DNA of 64,000 bases from Rhizobium sp. LC145 (GTDB taxonomy: Bacteria > Pseudomonadota > Alphaproteobacteria > Rhizobiales > Rhizobiaceae), in contig NZ_LBHV01000002.1 in assembly GCF_001005825.1 (NCBI RefSeq), positions 620,001 to 684,000 of the forward strand, given 5' to 3'. Position numbers and translations under genes: made by a program. Below are positions 19,791 to 30,267 of the stretch, in pieces (position 1 is the stretch's first letter; every line of letters begins with the position of its first letter). The notes beneath the pieces were generated by a model that saw only the letters and a program-made list of their open reading frames with translations, was not told the origin of the DNA and did not search any database.

Positions 19791-21119
19791 CTACTCGGCG
19801 GGCTGCAAGGCCGGTTGCTCGGCAGACGATCCAGGCGCGCCCTTCAGGGCCTCATTGAGCTTCTCGACGTCGAGCTCGTTTTCCCAACGGGCAACGACGA
19901 TCGTCGCCACCGCATTGCCGACGAAGTTCGTCAATGCACGGCACTCCGACATGAACCGATCGATGCCGAGGATCAGCGCCATGCCGGCAACCGGCACGGA
20001 CGGCACCACGGAGAGCGTCGCGGCCAGCGTGATGAACCCGGCACCGGTGATGCCCGCCGCACCCTTCGAGCTCAACATGGCGACGAGCAGCAGAAGGATC
20101 TGATCCCCCAGCGACAGCGGGATATCGACGGCCTGCGCGATAAAGAGCGCGGCAAGGGTCATGTAGATGTTCGTGCCGTCGAGGTTGAAGGAATAGCCCG
20201 TCGGAATGACCAGGCCGACGACCGACCGCTTGCAGCCGGCCCGCTCCATCTTCTGCATCAGCCCCGGAAGCGCTGCTTCGGACGAGGACGTGCCGAGGAC
20301 GAGGAGCAACTCCTCCTTGATGTAGCGGATGAGGGCCAGGATCGAGAAACCGTTGTACTTCGCAACCGCGCCAAGCACCACGAACACGAACAGGAACGAG
20401 GTGATGTAGAAGGTCGCGATCAGGAAGGCGAGATTGGCGACGGAGCCTATGCCGTATTTGCCGATCGTGAAGGCCATGGCGCCGAATGCGCCGATCGGAG
20501 CCGCCTTCATGAGGATCGCCACCAGGCGGAAGACCGGTGTCGTCAGCGCTTGCAGGAAATCGACGACCGGCTTGCCCTGCTCGCCGACCATGCCGAGCGC
20601 CACACCGAAGAGCACCGAGAAGAACAGGACCTGCAGGATATCCCCATCGGCGAAGGCGCCGACGATGGTCTGAGGAATGATGTTCATCAGGAAGCCGGTA
20701 ATGGTCGATTCATGCGCCTTCGTCGCATAGGTGGCCACGGCATTGGCATCGAGCGACGCGGGATCGATGTGCATTCCCGTACCCGGCTGGATCACGTTGG
20801 CGACAATCATGCCCACGACCAGCGCGAGCGTCGAGAAGGTCAGGAAGTAGATCATCGCCTTGCCGGCAACACGCCCGACCTTCTTCAGATCGGACATGCC
20901 GGCTATGCCGGTCGCAACCGTGAGGAAGATCACCGGGGCGATGATCATCTTCACCAGCTTGATGAATGCGTCGCCGAGCGGCTTCAGGCCGGCGCCGAAA
21001 TCGGGATAGTAGTGGCCGACAAGCATGCCGGCGACAATCGCCACGATCACCTGCACATAGAGGTGCCGATAAAAAGGCAGAGCGTCACGCTTTTCCGTGA
21101 CGGCGGATGAGATGTTCAC
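19791..21119 (-). CDS. dctA: C4-dicarboxylate:proton/sodium symporter DctA
   Basis: Inner-membrane carrier (DAACS family) that takes up succinate, fumarate and malate, essential for nitrogen-fixing rhizobia in nodules. The 442-residue length is normal. Recognisable elements are [20 protein letters not shown] at the first helix, the serine-rich hairpin [12 protein letters not shown], and the [16 protein letters not shown] substrate motif. GTG at complement 21119 follows AAAGGAGGAAATC, so this start is preferred over the upstream GTG at 21137. It is divergent from dctBD and preceded by a sigma-54 promoter and a DctD-type palindrome, the classical rhizobial arrangement. Confidence 0.97.
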   Translation of the reverse strand: MNISSAVTEKRDALPFYRHLYVQVIVAIVAGMLVGHYYPDFGAGLKPLGDAFIKLVKMIIAPVIFLTVATGIAGMSDLKKVGRVAGKAMIYFLTFSTLALVVGMIVANVIQPGTGMHIDPASLDANAVATYATKAHESTITGFLMNIIPQTIVGAFADGDILQVLFFSVLFGVALGMVGEQGKPVVDFLQALTTPVFRLVAILMKAAPIGAFGAMAFTIGKYGIGSVANLAFLIATFYITSFLFVFVVLGAVAKYNGFSILALIRYIKEELLLVLGTSSSEAALPGLMQKMERAGCKRSVVGLVIPTGYSFNLDGTNIYMTLAALFIAQAVDIPLSLGDQILLLLVAMLSSKGAAGITGAGFITLAATLSVVPSVPVAGMALILGIDRFMSECRALTNFVGNAVATIVVARWENELDVEKLNEALKGAPGSSAEQPALQPAE

Positions 21120-21194
21120 GATTTCCTCCTTTCGCACCCCGACCAGGGACCTGGCTCTTCCCGGGGACTACTTGCTGTTATCGAGGGAGGAGCA

Positions 21195-21210
21195 GCAAGC
21201 ATCGTGCCAA
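21195..21210 (-). promoter_or_regulatory. Sigma-54 (RpoN) promoter of dctA
   Basis: Read on the minus strand the site is TTGGCAC-GATGC-TTGC, an exact match to the TGGCAC-N5-TTGC consensus with correct -24/-12 spacing. Transcription should begin near 21184, giving a leader of about 65 bases before the dctA GTG. Confidence 0.9.
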
Positions 21211-21282
21211 TCGCCCGCGACAACGCTAACGCCTTGAAATTACTTCAATCTCACCACAGAGATGTCATGCCTGCGCGACACA

Positions 21283-21300
21283 TGTGCGAAATTTCGCACA
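21283..21300. promoter_or_regulatory. DctD-type upstream activator palindrome
   Basis: TGTGCGAAATTTCGCACA is a perfect 18-bp palindrome about 100 bases upstream of the predicted dctA start, where the enhancer site for DctD is expected. A weaker related element (GTGCGATTTTATGCTC) follows around 21317-21332 and may be the second, lower-affinity site. The palindrome also lies just before dctB. Confidence 0.8.
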
Positions 21301-21342
21301 AATTCGATTGAGCGCAGTGCGATTTTATGCTCAATATTTCCG

Positions 21343-23196
21343 ATGGATGCGCGCCCGACACCGAACAAAGAAGCAGAATTGCTCCGCCGGGCGCGGCGGC
21401 AATGGATCGCGTTTGGCGCGGCACTTCTCCTCATATCGGGGGCCGCACTCCACGTGGCCGGAAACTACGGGCGCTCCTCCGCGCTCACGGTATTGGAGGA
21501 CCGGGGCCGGACCGACGCGAACCTGAAGGTCGCCCTCCTGCGCGCCGTCCTGGAGCGTCCGCGCGCTCTGCCTTTCCTGCTCTCCCTTGATCGGGACGTC
21601 GAGGACGCCTTGGCAAGCCCCGAGCCATTGAGACGGCAGGCACTCGATCGCAAGCTCGAAGAACTGGTGGCCGGCACGAGTGCTGCGGTAATCTATGTCA
21701 TCGACAGCAAGGGCATGGCGATCTCGGCGAGCAATTGGCGAGAGCCAACCAGTTTCGTCGGCAACGACTACGCTTTCCGGGCGTATTTTTCCGGCGGGAT
21801 GAAGGATGGCACCGCAGAGCATTTCGCGCTCGGCACGGTCAGCAAGCGGCCTGGCCTTTATATCTCCCATCGGGTCGGACCGGCGGCATCGCCCCTGGGT
21901 GTCGTCGTCGTCAAGATGGAGTTCGATCAGCTTGAAAGGGATTGGCACGAGACATCGCGCCCATCCTTCGTCGTCGACACCAACCAGGTCGTATTGATCA
22001 CCAGCATTCCCTCCTGGCGCTTCATGACGACGGAAAGGCTTCCGGCCGAAAATCTCTCCGCTATCCGGCAAAGCCTGCAATTCGGTGAAGCCCCTCTTCT
22101 CCCGCTGCCTCTTCGAACGACTGAGACGCTTGCCGGCGGTACCTCTCTCATCCGCGCCGTTCAGCCAGGCGGCAGTTCGGAAACCTATCTCAAGATCACG
22201 ACGCCGGTGACCTCGACGCCCTGGCAGTTCGAATATCTTGTCCCGGTCGAAGGAGCCGTTGCCGCGAGCGTACGGGAAGCGCGCCTATTGGCGCTGCTCG
22301 CCCTGAGCGCAATCGCCATTACGGCCGCCATCTGGCTGCGTCGGCGGCAGGGGGCATTTGCCAATGCGATAAGAGAACAGGCAGCACGCGAAGAACTCGA
22401 ACGCCGGGTGATCGACCGCACTCGCGATCTGAGCCTCGCCCGCGACCGCCTACAGGGCGAAATCGCCGACCACCGTGAAACCGAGACGAAGCTGCAGGCC
22501 GTGCAGCAGGATCTCGTGCAGGCAAACCGGCTGGCCATCCTCGGCCAGGTCGCCGCAGGTGTGGCGCACGAAATCAACCAGCCTCTCGCCACCATCCGCG
22601 CCTATGCCGATAATTCGAAGATATTCCTCGAGCGCCGCAAGCCCGGGCCCGTGGTCGAGAACCTCGATCTCATTGCCGGACTCACCGATAGGATCGCCGC
22701 GATCACGGAGAACCTGAAGACATTTGCCAGAAAGGGACGCACGGGAGAAGAACCGGTCGATCTTCGCGAGGTCATCGCCGGCGCGGTGATGCTGCTTCGC
22801 AGCCGCTTCACCGGACGGCTCGAGCGGTTGATGATCGACACGGTGCCGGACGGCCTTCGGGTCATGGGCAGTCGATTGAGACTGGAACAGGTGTTCATCA
22901 ATCTCTTCCAGAACGCGCTCGAAGCGGTGGAGACCCGACCGAATGGCCGTGTGGATGTCTCTATCGCCACCCAACGTTCCGAAGTCGTTGTCTCAATCTC
23001 CGACAATGGTTCAGGCATCGAGCCTGATATCCTGGGATCGCTTTTCGAACCCTTCAATACGTCGAAAGAAGGCGGGCTCGGCCTCGGCCTCGTTATCGCG
23101 AAGGACATCGTCTCGGATTATGGCGGGCGCCTGGAGGTCGAAACCGGGGAGAGCGGCACCTGCTTCCTGGTCCGTCTGCGGAAGGCTGGAGAATGA
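21343..23196 (+). CDS. dctB: C4-dicarboxylate sensor histidine kinase DctB
   Basis: Membrane sensor kinase of 617 residues. The first membrane helix lies at about residues 17-38 and the second near 325-350, flanking a periplasmic double-PAS-like sensor that detects C4-dicarboxylates. A coiled linker leads to the kinase core: the phospho-accepting H409 in [12 protein letters not shown], the N-box [11 protein letters not shown], the G1 box SDNGSGI and the G2 box GGLGLGL. An ATG at 21262 is in frame but would make the protein read through the activator palindrome, so 21343 is chosen. It phosphorylates DctD, encoded next with a four-base overlap. Confidence 0.95.
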   Translation: MDARPTPNKEAELLRRARRQWIAFGAALLLISGAALHVAGNYGRSSALTVLEDRGRTDANLKVALLRAVLERPRALPFLLSLDRDVEDALASPEPLRRQALDRKLEELVAGTSAAVIYVIDSKGMAISASNWREPTSFVGNDYAFRAYFSGGMKDGTAEHFALGTVSKRPGLYISHRVGPAASPLGVVVVKMEFDQLERDWHETSRPSFVVDTNQVVLITSIPSWRFMTTERLPAENLSAIRQSLQFGEAPLLPLPLRTTETLAGGTSLIRAVQPGGSSETYLKITTPVTSTPWQFEYLVPVEGAVAASVREARLLALLALSAIAITAAIWLRRRQGAFANAIREQAAREELERRVIDRTRDLSLARDRLQGEIADHRETETKLQAVQQDLVQANRLAILGQVAAGVAHEINQPLATIRAYADNSKIFLERRKPGPVVENLDLIAGLTDRIAAITENLKTFARKGRTGEEPVDLREVIAGAVMLLRSRFTGRLERLMIDTVPDGLRVMGSRLRLEQVFINLFQNALEAVETRPNGRVDVSIATQRSEVVVSISDNGSGIEPDILGSLFEPFNTSKEGGLGLGLVIAKDIVSDYGGRLEVETGESGTCFLVRLRKAGE

Positions 23197-24554
23197 ATGC
23201 ACCTATACCCATCCTGCTGATCGATGACGACCGGCAGCTTCTACGCGCCACGGCCCAGACGCTGGAACTCGCCGGTTTCGACGTCTCGCCTCTTGCCTCC
23301 GCAACGGAAGCCCTGCCCTTGCTCGGTCCAGCATTTCCGGGCGTCATCGTCTCCGATATCCGTATGCCCGGCATGGACGGCCTGCAGCTCTTCGAGCGCA
23401 TTCGGAATCTCGACGCTGAAATCCCGGTCATCCTGGTGACCGGTCACGGCGACATTCCCACTGCCGTCAAAGCCATTCAGGATGGCGTCTATGATTTCAT
23501 CGCCAAGCCCTTTCCCGCCGAACGCCTGATCCAATGCGTCCGGCGTGCTGCGGAAAAGCGCCGTCTCGTGATAGAAAACCGCCGCCTCAGGGAGGCGTCC
23601 CGTCAGATGGAGGATAATTTCCCCCTTCTCGGCCAGACGCCCGTCATGGAGCGGCTTCGCGAAACGCTGAGGCAGATCGCCGATACGGATGTCGACGTGC
23701 TGGTAACGGGCGAAACGGGCAGCGGCAAGGAAGTCGTGGCGCGCCTGCTTCACGATTGGAGCCGCCGCGCGCAAGGCAATTTCGTGGCGCTCAACTGTGG
23801 CGCCCTTCCGGAACAGGTGATCGAAAGCGAGCTTTTCGGCCACGAGGCGGGCGCCTTCACCGGAGCACAGAAAAAGCGGATCGGCCGTATCGAGCATTCG
23901 CACGGCGGAACGCTCTTCCTCGATGAATTGGAAAGCATGCCGCTCTCCACGCAGGTCCAGATGCTGCGCGTGCTGGAAATGCGCGAGGTGACGCCGCTCG
24001 GCACAAACGAGGTCCGGCCGGTGGATATCCGCGTCGTGGCGGCCGCCAAGGTCGATCTGGCCGATCCCGCGCAGCGGAAGTCTTTCCGCGAGGATCTTTA
24101 TTATCGGCTGAATGTCGTTGCGCTTTCCATTCCGCCGCTGCGCGAGCGGCGTGACGACATCCCGCTGTTGTACACCTATTTTGCAGAGCGGGCGGCACGG
24201 CGCTTCCAAAGAGACACTCCGGCCATCTCCCCCGAAATATTCCGTCACCTGCGGGAGCACGACTGGCCGGGCAATGTCCGGGAACTTTCCCATTTCGCCG
24301 AGCGAGCCGTGCTGGGGATGGCCCCAGCCGCCGTCTCGCCGAATGCAGCCACGCCTGAGGCGGCCTCCGGCACCCTTCCTGAAAGGCTGGAGCGGCTCGA
24401 GGCAGAAATCATCCGCGACACGCTGTCGGCCCATGGCGGCAACGTCCAGGAAACGATCGCCGCGCTCGGCATTCCCCGCAAGACCTTCTACGACAAGCTC
24501 CAGCGCCACGGCATCGTTCGTCGCGCCTTTTCGATGAGGAACGGCGAAGGATAG
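23193..24554 (+). CDS. dctD: C4-dicarboxylate response regulator DctD (NtrC family)
   Basis: Sigma-54-dependent activator of dctA, 453 residues. The receiver domain has the acidic pocket IDDDRQL and phospho-acceptor D55 ([11 protein letters not shown]). The AAA+ domain has Walker A GETGSGKE, the sigma-54 contact loop GAFTGA (about residues 220-225) and Walker [13 protein letters not shown] Fis-type helix-turn-helix closes the protein ([16 protein letters not shown]). The start codon overlaps the dctB stop. It should bind the palindrome at 21283-21300. Confidence 0.96.
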   Translation: MNAPIPILLIDDDRQLLRATAQTLELAGFDVSPLASATEALPLLGPAFPGVIVSDIRMPGMDGLQLFERIRNLDAEIPVILVTGHGDIPTAVKAIQDGVYDFIAKPFPAERLIQCVRRAAEKRRLVIENRRLREASRQMEDNFPLLGQTPVMERLRETLRQIADTDVDVLVTGETGSGKEVVARLLHDWSRRAQGNFVALNCGALPEQVIESELFGHEAGAFTGAQKKRIGRIEHSHGGTLFLDELESMPLSTQVQMLRVLEMREVTPLGTNEVRPVDIRVVAAAKVDLADPAQRKSFREDLYYRLNVVALSIPPLRERRDDIPLLYTYFAERAARRFQRDTPAISPEIFRHLREHDWPGNVRELSHFAERAVLGMAPAAVSPNAATPEAASGTLPERLERLEAEIIRDTLSAHGGNVQETIAALGIPRKTFYDKLQRHGIVRRAFSMRNGEG

Positions 24555-24580
24555 CCGCTGGAATTCGGAAGACCAACCGG

Positions 24581-24599
24581 CTATATGTCCATCTATATG
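24581..24599. promoter_or_regulatory. Possible Phd operator (12-base-spaced direct repeat)
   Basis: CTATATG occurs at 24581-24587 and 24593-24599, just before the antitoxin gene. Phd/YefM proteins usually bind such repeats to repress their own operon; this is suggestive only. Confidence 0.3.
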
Positions 24600-24613
24600 G
24601 TCAGGAGCACAGC

Positions 24614-24856
24614 ATGGCCACGATCAATCTGGCGGATGCCAAAGCCCATCTGAGTGAGTTGGTCGACCGTGTCGAGGCCGGCGTTTCGATCGATATTACC
24701 CGCCGCGGGAAGCTGGTTGCGCGGCTCACTGCCGTGGCCAGGCCGCGCAGGCCGATCGATGCCGCTCTGCTTCAATCGCTGACGGCAGCGATGTCGCCGC
24801 AGTCCCAAAGTGCCACCGATCTCGTACGATCAATGCGGGATGGCGATCGTTACTGA
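24614..24856 (+). CDS. Phd/YefM-type antitoxin (prevent-host-death family)
   Basis: Small protein of 80 residues with the typical N-terminal DNA-binding fold: INLADAKAHLSELVDRVEAG followed by the strand DITRRGKLVARL. The C-terminal half is the flexible toxin-binding tail. AGGAG precedes the ATG. The stop overlaps an ATG (TGATG at 24855-24859), which is where a VapC/Doc-like toxin would start, but the 110-codon frame there shows no PIN-domain acidic residues and no known toxin motif. It looks like an orphan antitoxin or the surviving half of a module. Confidence 0.75.
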   Translation: MATINLADAKAHLSELVDRVEAGVSIDITRRGKLVARLTAVARPRRPIDAALLQSLTAAMSPQSQSATDLVRSMRDGDRY

Positions 24857-25042
24857 TGCCGACCATTTTGGCGATGATGGGCTTGGTCGCGGCCATGCTG
24901 CGAGGATTCTGTGCTTGCTATAGGCTTGAGCGTATCCAGGGCGATTGCCGCCATGTCTTTTACGCCCAGCCTCCATCCCCCGGGCATCCTCATCCGCCTG
25001 GATTGTTGTTAATCATCCGCATGTGCCCGTCCCCGCTTCAAT

Positions 25043-26353
25043 TCAGTCGGCGGCCTGTCCATAGCCGAGGGATCGACCGCCGAAGCGCCTCACCCTCAGG
25101 TTGCACTGCTCGGCATGGCCTACAAATCCCTCGAGGAGGCAAAGGCGCGAACCATAGGAGCCAATCATTGTGGCCGCTTCGTCCGTAAGCACCTTCTGGT
25201 AACTGTGGGTTTTGAGGAATTTGCCGACCCACAGACCACCGGTGTAGCGACCGGCTTTCTTGGTAGGCAGTGTGTGGTTCGTGCCGATGACCTTGTCTCC
25301 ATTGGCGACATTGGTGCGTGCGCCGAGAAACAGGGCCCCATAACTGTGCATGTTCTCCAAATACCAGTCGTCTCGATCGGTCATGACTTGAACATGTTCG
25401 CTTGCAATTTCATTAGCAACGTCGAGCATTTCTTCATGCGTATCGCAGACGATCACTTCCCCGTAATTCTCCCAACTGGGCCGCGCGGTCTCCGCAGTCG
25501 GCAGGATGGCGAGAAGGCGGTCGATTTCTCTCAGCGTCGCATCTGCTAGGGTCCTGCTATTGGTCAACAGGACCGCGGGAGAGTTGTAGCCGTGCTCGGC
25601 CTGCCCCAGCAAATCCGTAGCGCAGATTTCCGCATCGACCGTGTCGTCGGCGATGACCATGGTCTCGGTTGGGCCGGCAAATAGATCTATGCCGACGCGG
25701 CCGTAAAGCTGGCGTTTCGCTTCGGCAACGAATGCATTGCCTGGACCGACAAGCATGTCGACCGGGCTGATCGAAGCGGTGCCGATCGCCATCGCCCCGA
25801 CGGCCTGGACCCCTCCCATGACATAGATCTCATGCGCACCGCCGAGCTTCATTGCTGCGATGACTGCCGGGTTCGGCTCTCCCCTGAATGGCGGCGTAGC
25901 TGCCACGATACGGGATACTCCGGCGACGGCGGCAGTCACCACCGACATATGTGCCGACGCGACCATCGGGAACTTGCCGCCGGGAATATAACAGCCCACC
26001 GAGCGAACCGGTATGTTCCGGTGGCCAAGGACCACCCCTGGCAGCGTCTCGACCTCTATATCCTTTATGGAATTGCGCTGAGCCTGTGCGAAGTTGCGAA
26101 CTTGCGCCTGCGCGAACTTGATGTCTGCCATATCCCGGGGCGACACCCTGTTCATCAGGGCATCGATGTCTCCGTCACTTAGGCGGAACGACACCGGCAT
26201 ATACTTGTCGAATTTGGCCGACAATTCGCGTATCGCAGCATCGCCGCGCATCTCAATATCGCTGAGGATGCCTTCGACAACTGAGCGTACCTGGGTGTTC
26301 TCTTCGATGCGCAGCGTATCGGGCTTGCCGCGCTTCAGATAGGTAATGGCCAT
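25043..26353 (-). CDS. Histidinol dehydrogenase family protein (HpsN-like, catabolic)
   Basis: NAD-dependent enzyme of 436 residues in the HisD superfamily, which oxidises a primary alcohol to a carboxylate in two steps. Zinc and catalytic positions are present: the Gln/His pair in [12 protein letters not shown], the Glu-His pair in IASEHVQV, an aspartate before GTNHTLPT and the histidine in GHAEQCN. The setting is not histidine biosynthesis: it is the last gene of the LacI-linked catabolic cluster. Closest by appearance are sulfopropanediol dehydrogenase (HpsN) and similar paralogues that oxidise diols. The substrate here is unknown, and no sulfonate genes are nearby. Confidence 0.85.
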   Translation of the reverse strand: MAITYLKRGKPDTLRIEENTQVRSVVEGILSDIEMRGDAAIRELSAKFDKYMPVSFRLSDGDIDALMNRVSPRDMADIKFAQAQVRNFAQAQRNSIKDIEVETLPGVVLGHRNIPVRSVGCYIPGGKFPMVASAHMSVVTAAVAGVSRIVAATPPFRGEPNPAVIAAMKLGGAHEIYVMGGVQAVGAMAIGTASISPVDMLVGPGNAFVAEAKRQLYGRVGIDLFAGPTETMVIADDTVDAEICATDLLGQAEHGYNSPAVLLTNSRTLADATLREIDRLLAILPTAETARPSWENYGEVIVCDTHEEMLDVANEIASEHVQVMTDRDDWYLENMHSYGALFLGARTNVANGDKVIGTNHTLPTKKAGRYTGGLWVGKFLKTHSYQKVLTDEAATMIGSYGSRLCLLEGFVGHAEQCNLRVRRFGGRSLGYGQAAD

Positions 26354-26436
26354 GGGTGTCCTTTATGCCCAGCGGATATGCGGGCCTGGATGGGAACTTG
26401 CAGAGGAAGACTCGAGTCGTCGGTTGCGCCTTTGCC

Positions 26437-27426
26437 TTACACCAACGGAACGATGACCCGACCCCGCACCTGTCCTGCGAGAATGCGGTTTGCCGCTTCG
26501 GGCAGATCGGCAAGGCCGACTTCCTCCACAAGTCCGCCATAGGCGGCAAGATCGAAGTTCTTGGCGATGCGATCCCAGGCGGCAATCCGCGCAGCATACG
26601 GCTGCATGACGCTGTCGATACCGCTCAACGTCACCCCGCGCAGGATGAAGGGCAAGACATTCGTCTCGATATCGATGCCCGCTGCATTGCCGACGGCGGC
26701 GATGGCACCGCCGTATTTCACCTGCCTGAGTGCCTTGCCGAGGATTTTGCCGCCAACATTGTCGATCACGGCTGCCCAACGCGCCGATTCCAGCGGTTTA
26801 TCCGACTGAGCGAGAAACTCCTCTCGCGCCAAGATTGCTGTGGCGCCGAGTTTCTTCAGAGTCTCCGAATGCTCCGGCCGACCGGAGAGCGCCACGCCCT
26901 CATAACCGAAACGGGCGAGAAGTGCTATGGCAATGGACCCCACTCCGCCGGCCGCTCCTGTCACCAGCACTTCGCCGCCCTCGGTGTTTAATCCGAGTGT
27001 TTCCAACCGGCCGATCGCCAGCATGGCGGTCAGCCCTGCCGTTCCAACGGTCATCGCATCCCGCGTTGAAAGCCGGTTCGGTAGGGGCACGAGCCAATCC
27101 GCCTTGACCCGGGTTCGTTGACTGTAACCACCCCAATGGGTTTCCCCCACGCGCCACCCTGTCAGCACCACCCGGTCGCCAGGTTTGTAGCGGTGGTCGA
27201 GACTGTCGCGCACAGTGCCGGAGAAGTCGATCCCCGCCACATGGGGGTAGTTCCGCACGAGCCCCCCGCCACCTGCGAGGCAAAGCCCGTCCTTGTAGTT
27301 GAGCCCTGCCCATTCCACGTCAACAGTCACATCGCCCTCGGGAAGACGATCCTCATTCAAGGTTTCGACCCTTGAGGATAAGCTTCCGTCTTCTCCACGC
27401 GTGGTTACCAAAGCCTGATACGTCAT
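26437..27426 (-). CDS. Acrylyl-CoA reductase/YhdH-type quinone oxidoreductase (AcuI-like)
   Basis: Zinc-free medium-chain dehydrogenase of 329 residues. It has the N-terminal catalytic fold (VEWAGLNYKDGLC), the GWRVGETHWGGYSQ segment typical of the AcuI/YhdH branch, and the NADPH loop VTGAAGGVGSIA near residue 155. AcuI reduces acrylyl-CoA to propionyl-CoA with NADPH. In this cluster of CoA-transferase, hydratases and thioesterase, reduction of an enoyl-CoA intermediate is plausible. It lies between the importer ATPase and the HisD-like gene on the same strand. Confidence 0.85.
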   Translation of the reverse strand: MTYQALVTTRGEDGSLSSRVETLNEDRLPEGDVTVDVEWAGLNYKDGLCLAGGGGLVRNYPHVAGIDFSGTVRDSLDHRYKPGDRVVLTGWRVGETHWGGYSQRTRVKADWLVPLPNRLSTRDAMTVGTAGLTAMLAIGRLETLGLNTEGGEVLVTGAAGGVGSIAIALLARFGYEGVALSGRPEHSETLKKLGATAILAREEFLAQSDKPLESARWAAVIDNVGGKILGKALRQVKYGGAIAAVGNAAGIDIETNVLPFILRGVTLSGIDSVMQPYAARIAAWDRIAKNFDLAAYGGLVEEVGLADLPEAANRILAGQVRGRVIVPLV

Positions 27427-27506
27427 GTGACTGTCCTTTCAAACCGCACCTTCTACGGCCCGGCGTCAAAGCTGTGTCTTTACCCTCGCTGCCGAAGCAG
27501 GGCTTC

Positions 27507-29372
27507 CTAGATCTTCCAGTCGTCGCCCCAAAGCTGGACAATGTGACCAGGCGAAACTTGCCGGTATGTTCTCACCGGCGGCTTATAGTCGACGGGCCGG
27601 ATCGGGCTTCTGACCTCGTCGTTGTTAACCGGCCGCAATTGCTTCCGGCGTGCCGGGTCGGGCACAGGAACGGCAGCCATCAGGCGCCGGGTATAGGGGT
27701 GCTGCGGATTACCGAAGACGGCTGCGACCGGCCCCTTCTCTACGATCTCACCCAGATACATTACCGCGACTTGGTGGCTGATCCGCTCAACGACTGCCAT
27801 ATCGTGAGAGATAAACAGGTAAGACAGTCCGAACTGCTCCTGCAAATCCATCATAAGATTGACCACCTGGGCCTTGATCGAGACGTCGAGTGCCGACACG
27901 CTTTCATCTGCGACGATCACTTTCGGTTCCAGGGAAAGGGCCCTGGCAATGCAGATGCGCTGCCTCTGCCCGCCGGAGAATTGCGACGGATAGCGACTGG
28001 CCATCTCGGTGGCCAGTCCTACCTTTTCGAGGAGGTCCATGGCTTTGTCACGGGCCTGTGCCCTGGTGCCAAACCTGTGAGTGAGGAAGGGCTCAGCGAT
28101 AGCATCGCCCACCTGCATGCGCGGATTGAGACTGGCATACGGGTCCTGGAATATCATCTGGATATGCCGCCGCATGTCACGCATGCGATGTCTGTCAAGC
28201 ACTCTGATGTCGGTGCCATCTATACTGATTTCACCACTGTCGGGCTCGACCAGCCGCATGATGGCACGCCCCGTCGTTGACTTGCCGCACCCAGATTCTC
28301 CCACCAGCGACAGCGTCTCGCCGGCTCTAAGATCGAAGCTCACCTTCTCCACGGCATGCACACGACCCGTGGGACCGGAAAACAACCCGCCAGCAATATC
28401 AAACCGCTTGACGAGTTCGTTGACCCGCAGCACCGGGTCTGTCTTGCGCACAGTGTCCGGTCGTTCGCGGCCGGCGACGACCATGCCCGTGGCACGGTCG
28501 AGCACCGGAAAATGCTGCGGCCCCCTTTCGCTGCCCTGCCCCAGTCGCGGCACAGCGGCAATCAGCGCGCGGGTGTAGGGGTTCTGGGGTGCTTCGAATA
28601 TCACCTCGGTGCTGTCGGATTCGACCGCGCTGCCCTGCAACATCACCACGGTACGATCAGCAATCTCCGCGACCACCCCCATATCATGGGTGATGAACAG
28701 AACCCCCATGCCCTCCTCCTTCTGCAATTGCTTGATCAACTGCAGAATTTGAGCCTGGATCGTCACGTCGAGCGCGGTAGTCGGCTCGTCGGCAATCAGA
28801 AGATTAGGCTTGCAGGCGAGCGCCATGGCAATCATCACGCGTTGCCGCATGCCGCCTGACAGGGCGTGGGGATAGTCTTTGAGACGTGAGGACGCAGCGG
28901 GTATGCGCACGCGCTCAAGCAGGCGCCCGGCCTCCTTCATCGCTGCCTGCCCTGAATGCGTACCATGGATGGTCAGCACTTCGGCAATCTGCTGACCGAC
29001 CGTCTGGAGCGGATTGAGGCTTGTCATCGCCTCCTGGAAAATCATCCCGATCTGTCGGCCCCGGATCTTGCGCATGGCGGCCGGAGAGAGCTTCAGCAGA
29101 TCCTGGCCGGCGAGCTTGACGGATCCCTCGATCCGGCTCATCTCAGGGTCGAGCAGACGCATGATCGACAGCGCCGTCACCGATTTTCCCGATCCCGACT
29201 CGCCCACGACCGCCAGCGTTTCTTCAGCCCCGATATCGAAGTCGATCCCTTTCACGATCTCGGTCCAGCCCTGCTGGGTCAGGAACGAGGTCTTCAGGTT
29301 ACGCACTGATAGCAGCGGTTCAGGTCCGCCAACGGGAAGAATGCGTTCTGCCATCGTACCTATCGCGTTCAT
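27507..29372 (-). CDS. ABC transporter ATP-binding protein with two fused ATPase domains (GsiA type)
   Basis: One polypeptide of 621 residues holding both ATPases of a Dpp-type importer. Domain 1 has Walker [10 protein letters not shown], signature LSGGMRQR and Walker [12 protein letters not shown]. Domain 2 has [17 protein letters not shown] and [11 protein letters not shown]. Each domain ends with a family HPYTR/NPYTR element. The fusion is normal for GsiA-like systems. It is downstream of two permeases and a binding protein in the same direction, so it energises the importer of the LacI-linked cluster. Confidence 0.93.
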   Translation of the reverse strand: MNAIGTMAERILPVGGPEPLLSVRNLKTSFLTQQGWTEIVKGIDFDIGAEETLAVVGESGSGKSVTALSIMRLLDPEMSRIEGSVKLAGQDLLKLSPAAMRKIRGRQIGMIFQEAMTSLNPLQTVGQQIAEVLTIHGTHSGQAAMKEAGRLLERVRIPAASSRLKDYPHALSGGMRQRVMIAMALACKPNLLIADEPTTALDVTIQAQILQLIKQLQKEEGMGVLFITHDMGVVAEIADRTVVMLQGSAVESDSTEVIFEAPQNPYTRALIAAVPRLGQGSERGPQHFPVLDRATGMVVAGRERPDTVRKTDPVLRVNELVKRFDIAGGLFSGPTGRVHAVEKVSFDLRAGETLSLVGESGCGKSTTGRAIMRLVEPDSGEISIDGTDIRVLDRHRMRDMRRHIQMIFQDPYASLNPRMQVGDAIAEPFLTHRFGTRAQARDKAMDLLEKVGLATEMASRYPSQFSGGQRQRICIARALSLEPKVIVADESVSALDVSIKAQVVNLMMDLQEQFGLSYLFISHDMAVVERISHQVAVMYLGEIVEKGPVAAVFGNPQHPYTRRLMAAVPVPDPARRKQLRPVNNDEVRSPIRPVDYKPPVRTYRQVSPGHIVQLWGDDWKI

Positions 29373-29381
29373 GCCTTACTC

Positions 29382-30266
29382 CTATCGTGCCGTCGACGGA
29401 TCGAGTGCATCGCGGATGGCATCACCGACCAGGTTGAAGGACAGCACTACCAGCGTGATGGCGATACCCGCCCCGATGATTGGCCACGGCGAGCCGAAAA
29501 GGCTGTTGAGCCCGTCACGAATGATGTTGCCCCAGCTCGGATTGGGGGCTCTGGTACCTATACCAAGGAAACTCAGCGAGGCTTCGATGCGGATCGCCGA
29601 CGCAACCCAGAGCGTCATCAGCGCGACGATCGGCGCCATGATGTTGGGGATGACGTGCCGGATGATGATGACCGGTGTGCGGACGCCCACCGCGATTGCC
29701 GCTTCGACATAGGGCTCCTGCTTGATCGACAGCGTCTGGGCTCTGGCCACGCGCGCAAAGCCTGGAATGAAGGCCACTGTGATCACCGCAATGATGTTCC
29801 AGAAGCCACCGCCCAGTACCGCAGCGATCAAGATCGCAAGCAGCAATTCCGGAAATGCCAGCAGCAGGTCGATGAGACGAGAGATCAGGCGGTCGGCGAT
29901 ACCCCCGAAATATCCGGCGATCACGCCGAGTATCGTACCAAACAAAGCCGCCAGAACCGGAGAGATGAAGCCGAAAAGCAGTGAATTGCGCGATCCATAG
30001 ATGAGCCGGCTCAACACATCGCGCCCGAACTGATCAGTCCCAAGCCAGTTGTCCTGGCTGGGCAGGCGGTTGATCTTGATGATTGACTGGGCCAACGGAT
30101 CATAGGGTGCCAGCCAAGGGGCCAACAGCGCGACCAGGACGAACACCACGATAATGACGGTAGCAAAGACAGTCTCGGCTCGGCCGAAAAGGATCTTCCT
30201 GGCCTTGGTGAAGACGCCTGGCTCAACAGCCGGAACGCGGAGAGTTTCTTCTGTAAAGAGCGACAT
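29382..30266 (-). CDS. ABC transporter permease, DppC/GsiD type
   Basis: Inner-membrane subunit of 294 residues with about six helices, the GTDQFGRDVLSRLIYG motif after the first periplasmic loop, and an EAA loop (AIAVGVRTPVIIIRHVIPN). It lies one base from the end of the DppB-type gene upstream and 9 bases before the fused ATPase. It is part of the importer that presumably feeds the CoA-dependent catabolic enzymes. Confidence 0.92.
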   Translation of the reverse strand: MSLFTEETLRVPAVEPGVFTKARKILFGRAETVFATVIIVVFVLVALLAPWLAPYDPLAQSIIKINRLPSQDNWLGTDQFGRDVLSRLIYGSRNSLLFGFISPVLAALFGTILGVIAGYFGGIADRLISRLIDLLLAFPELLLAILIAAVLGGGFWNIIAVITVAFIPGFARVARAQTLSIKQEPYVEAAIAVGVRTPVIIIRHVIPNIMAPIVALMTLWVASAIRIEASLSFLGIGTRAPNPSWGNIIRDGLNSLFGSPWPIIGAGIAITLVVLSFNLVGDAIRDALDPSTAR

Positions 30267-30267
30267 C

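Noticed and set aside
19815..21110. 431-codon plus-strand open frame
   Set aside because: It is the exact antisense shadow of dctA; its translation is a low-complexity, charge-rich product.
23241..24509. 422-codon minus-strand open frame
   Set aside because: Antisense to dctD, whose receiver, AAA+ and helix-turn-helix motifs are all intact.
24856..25188. 110-codon frame after the Phd antitoxin as its toxin
   Set aside because: The product lacks PIN acidic residues or Doc/RelE motifs, and its second half overlaps the 3' end of the HisD-like gene on the other strand.
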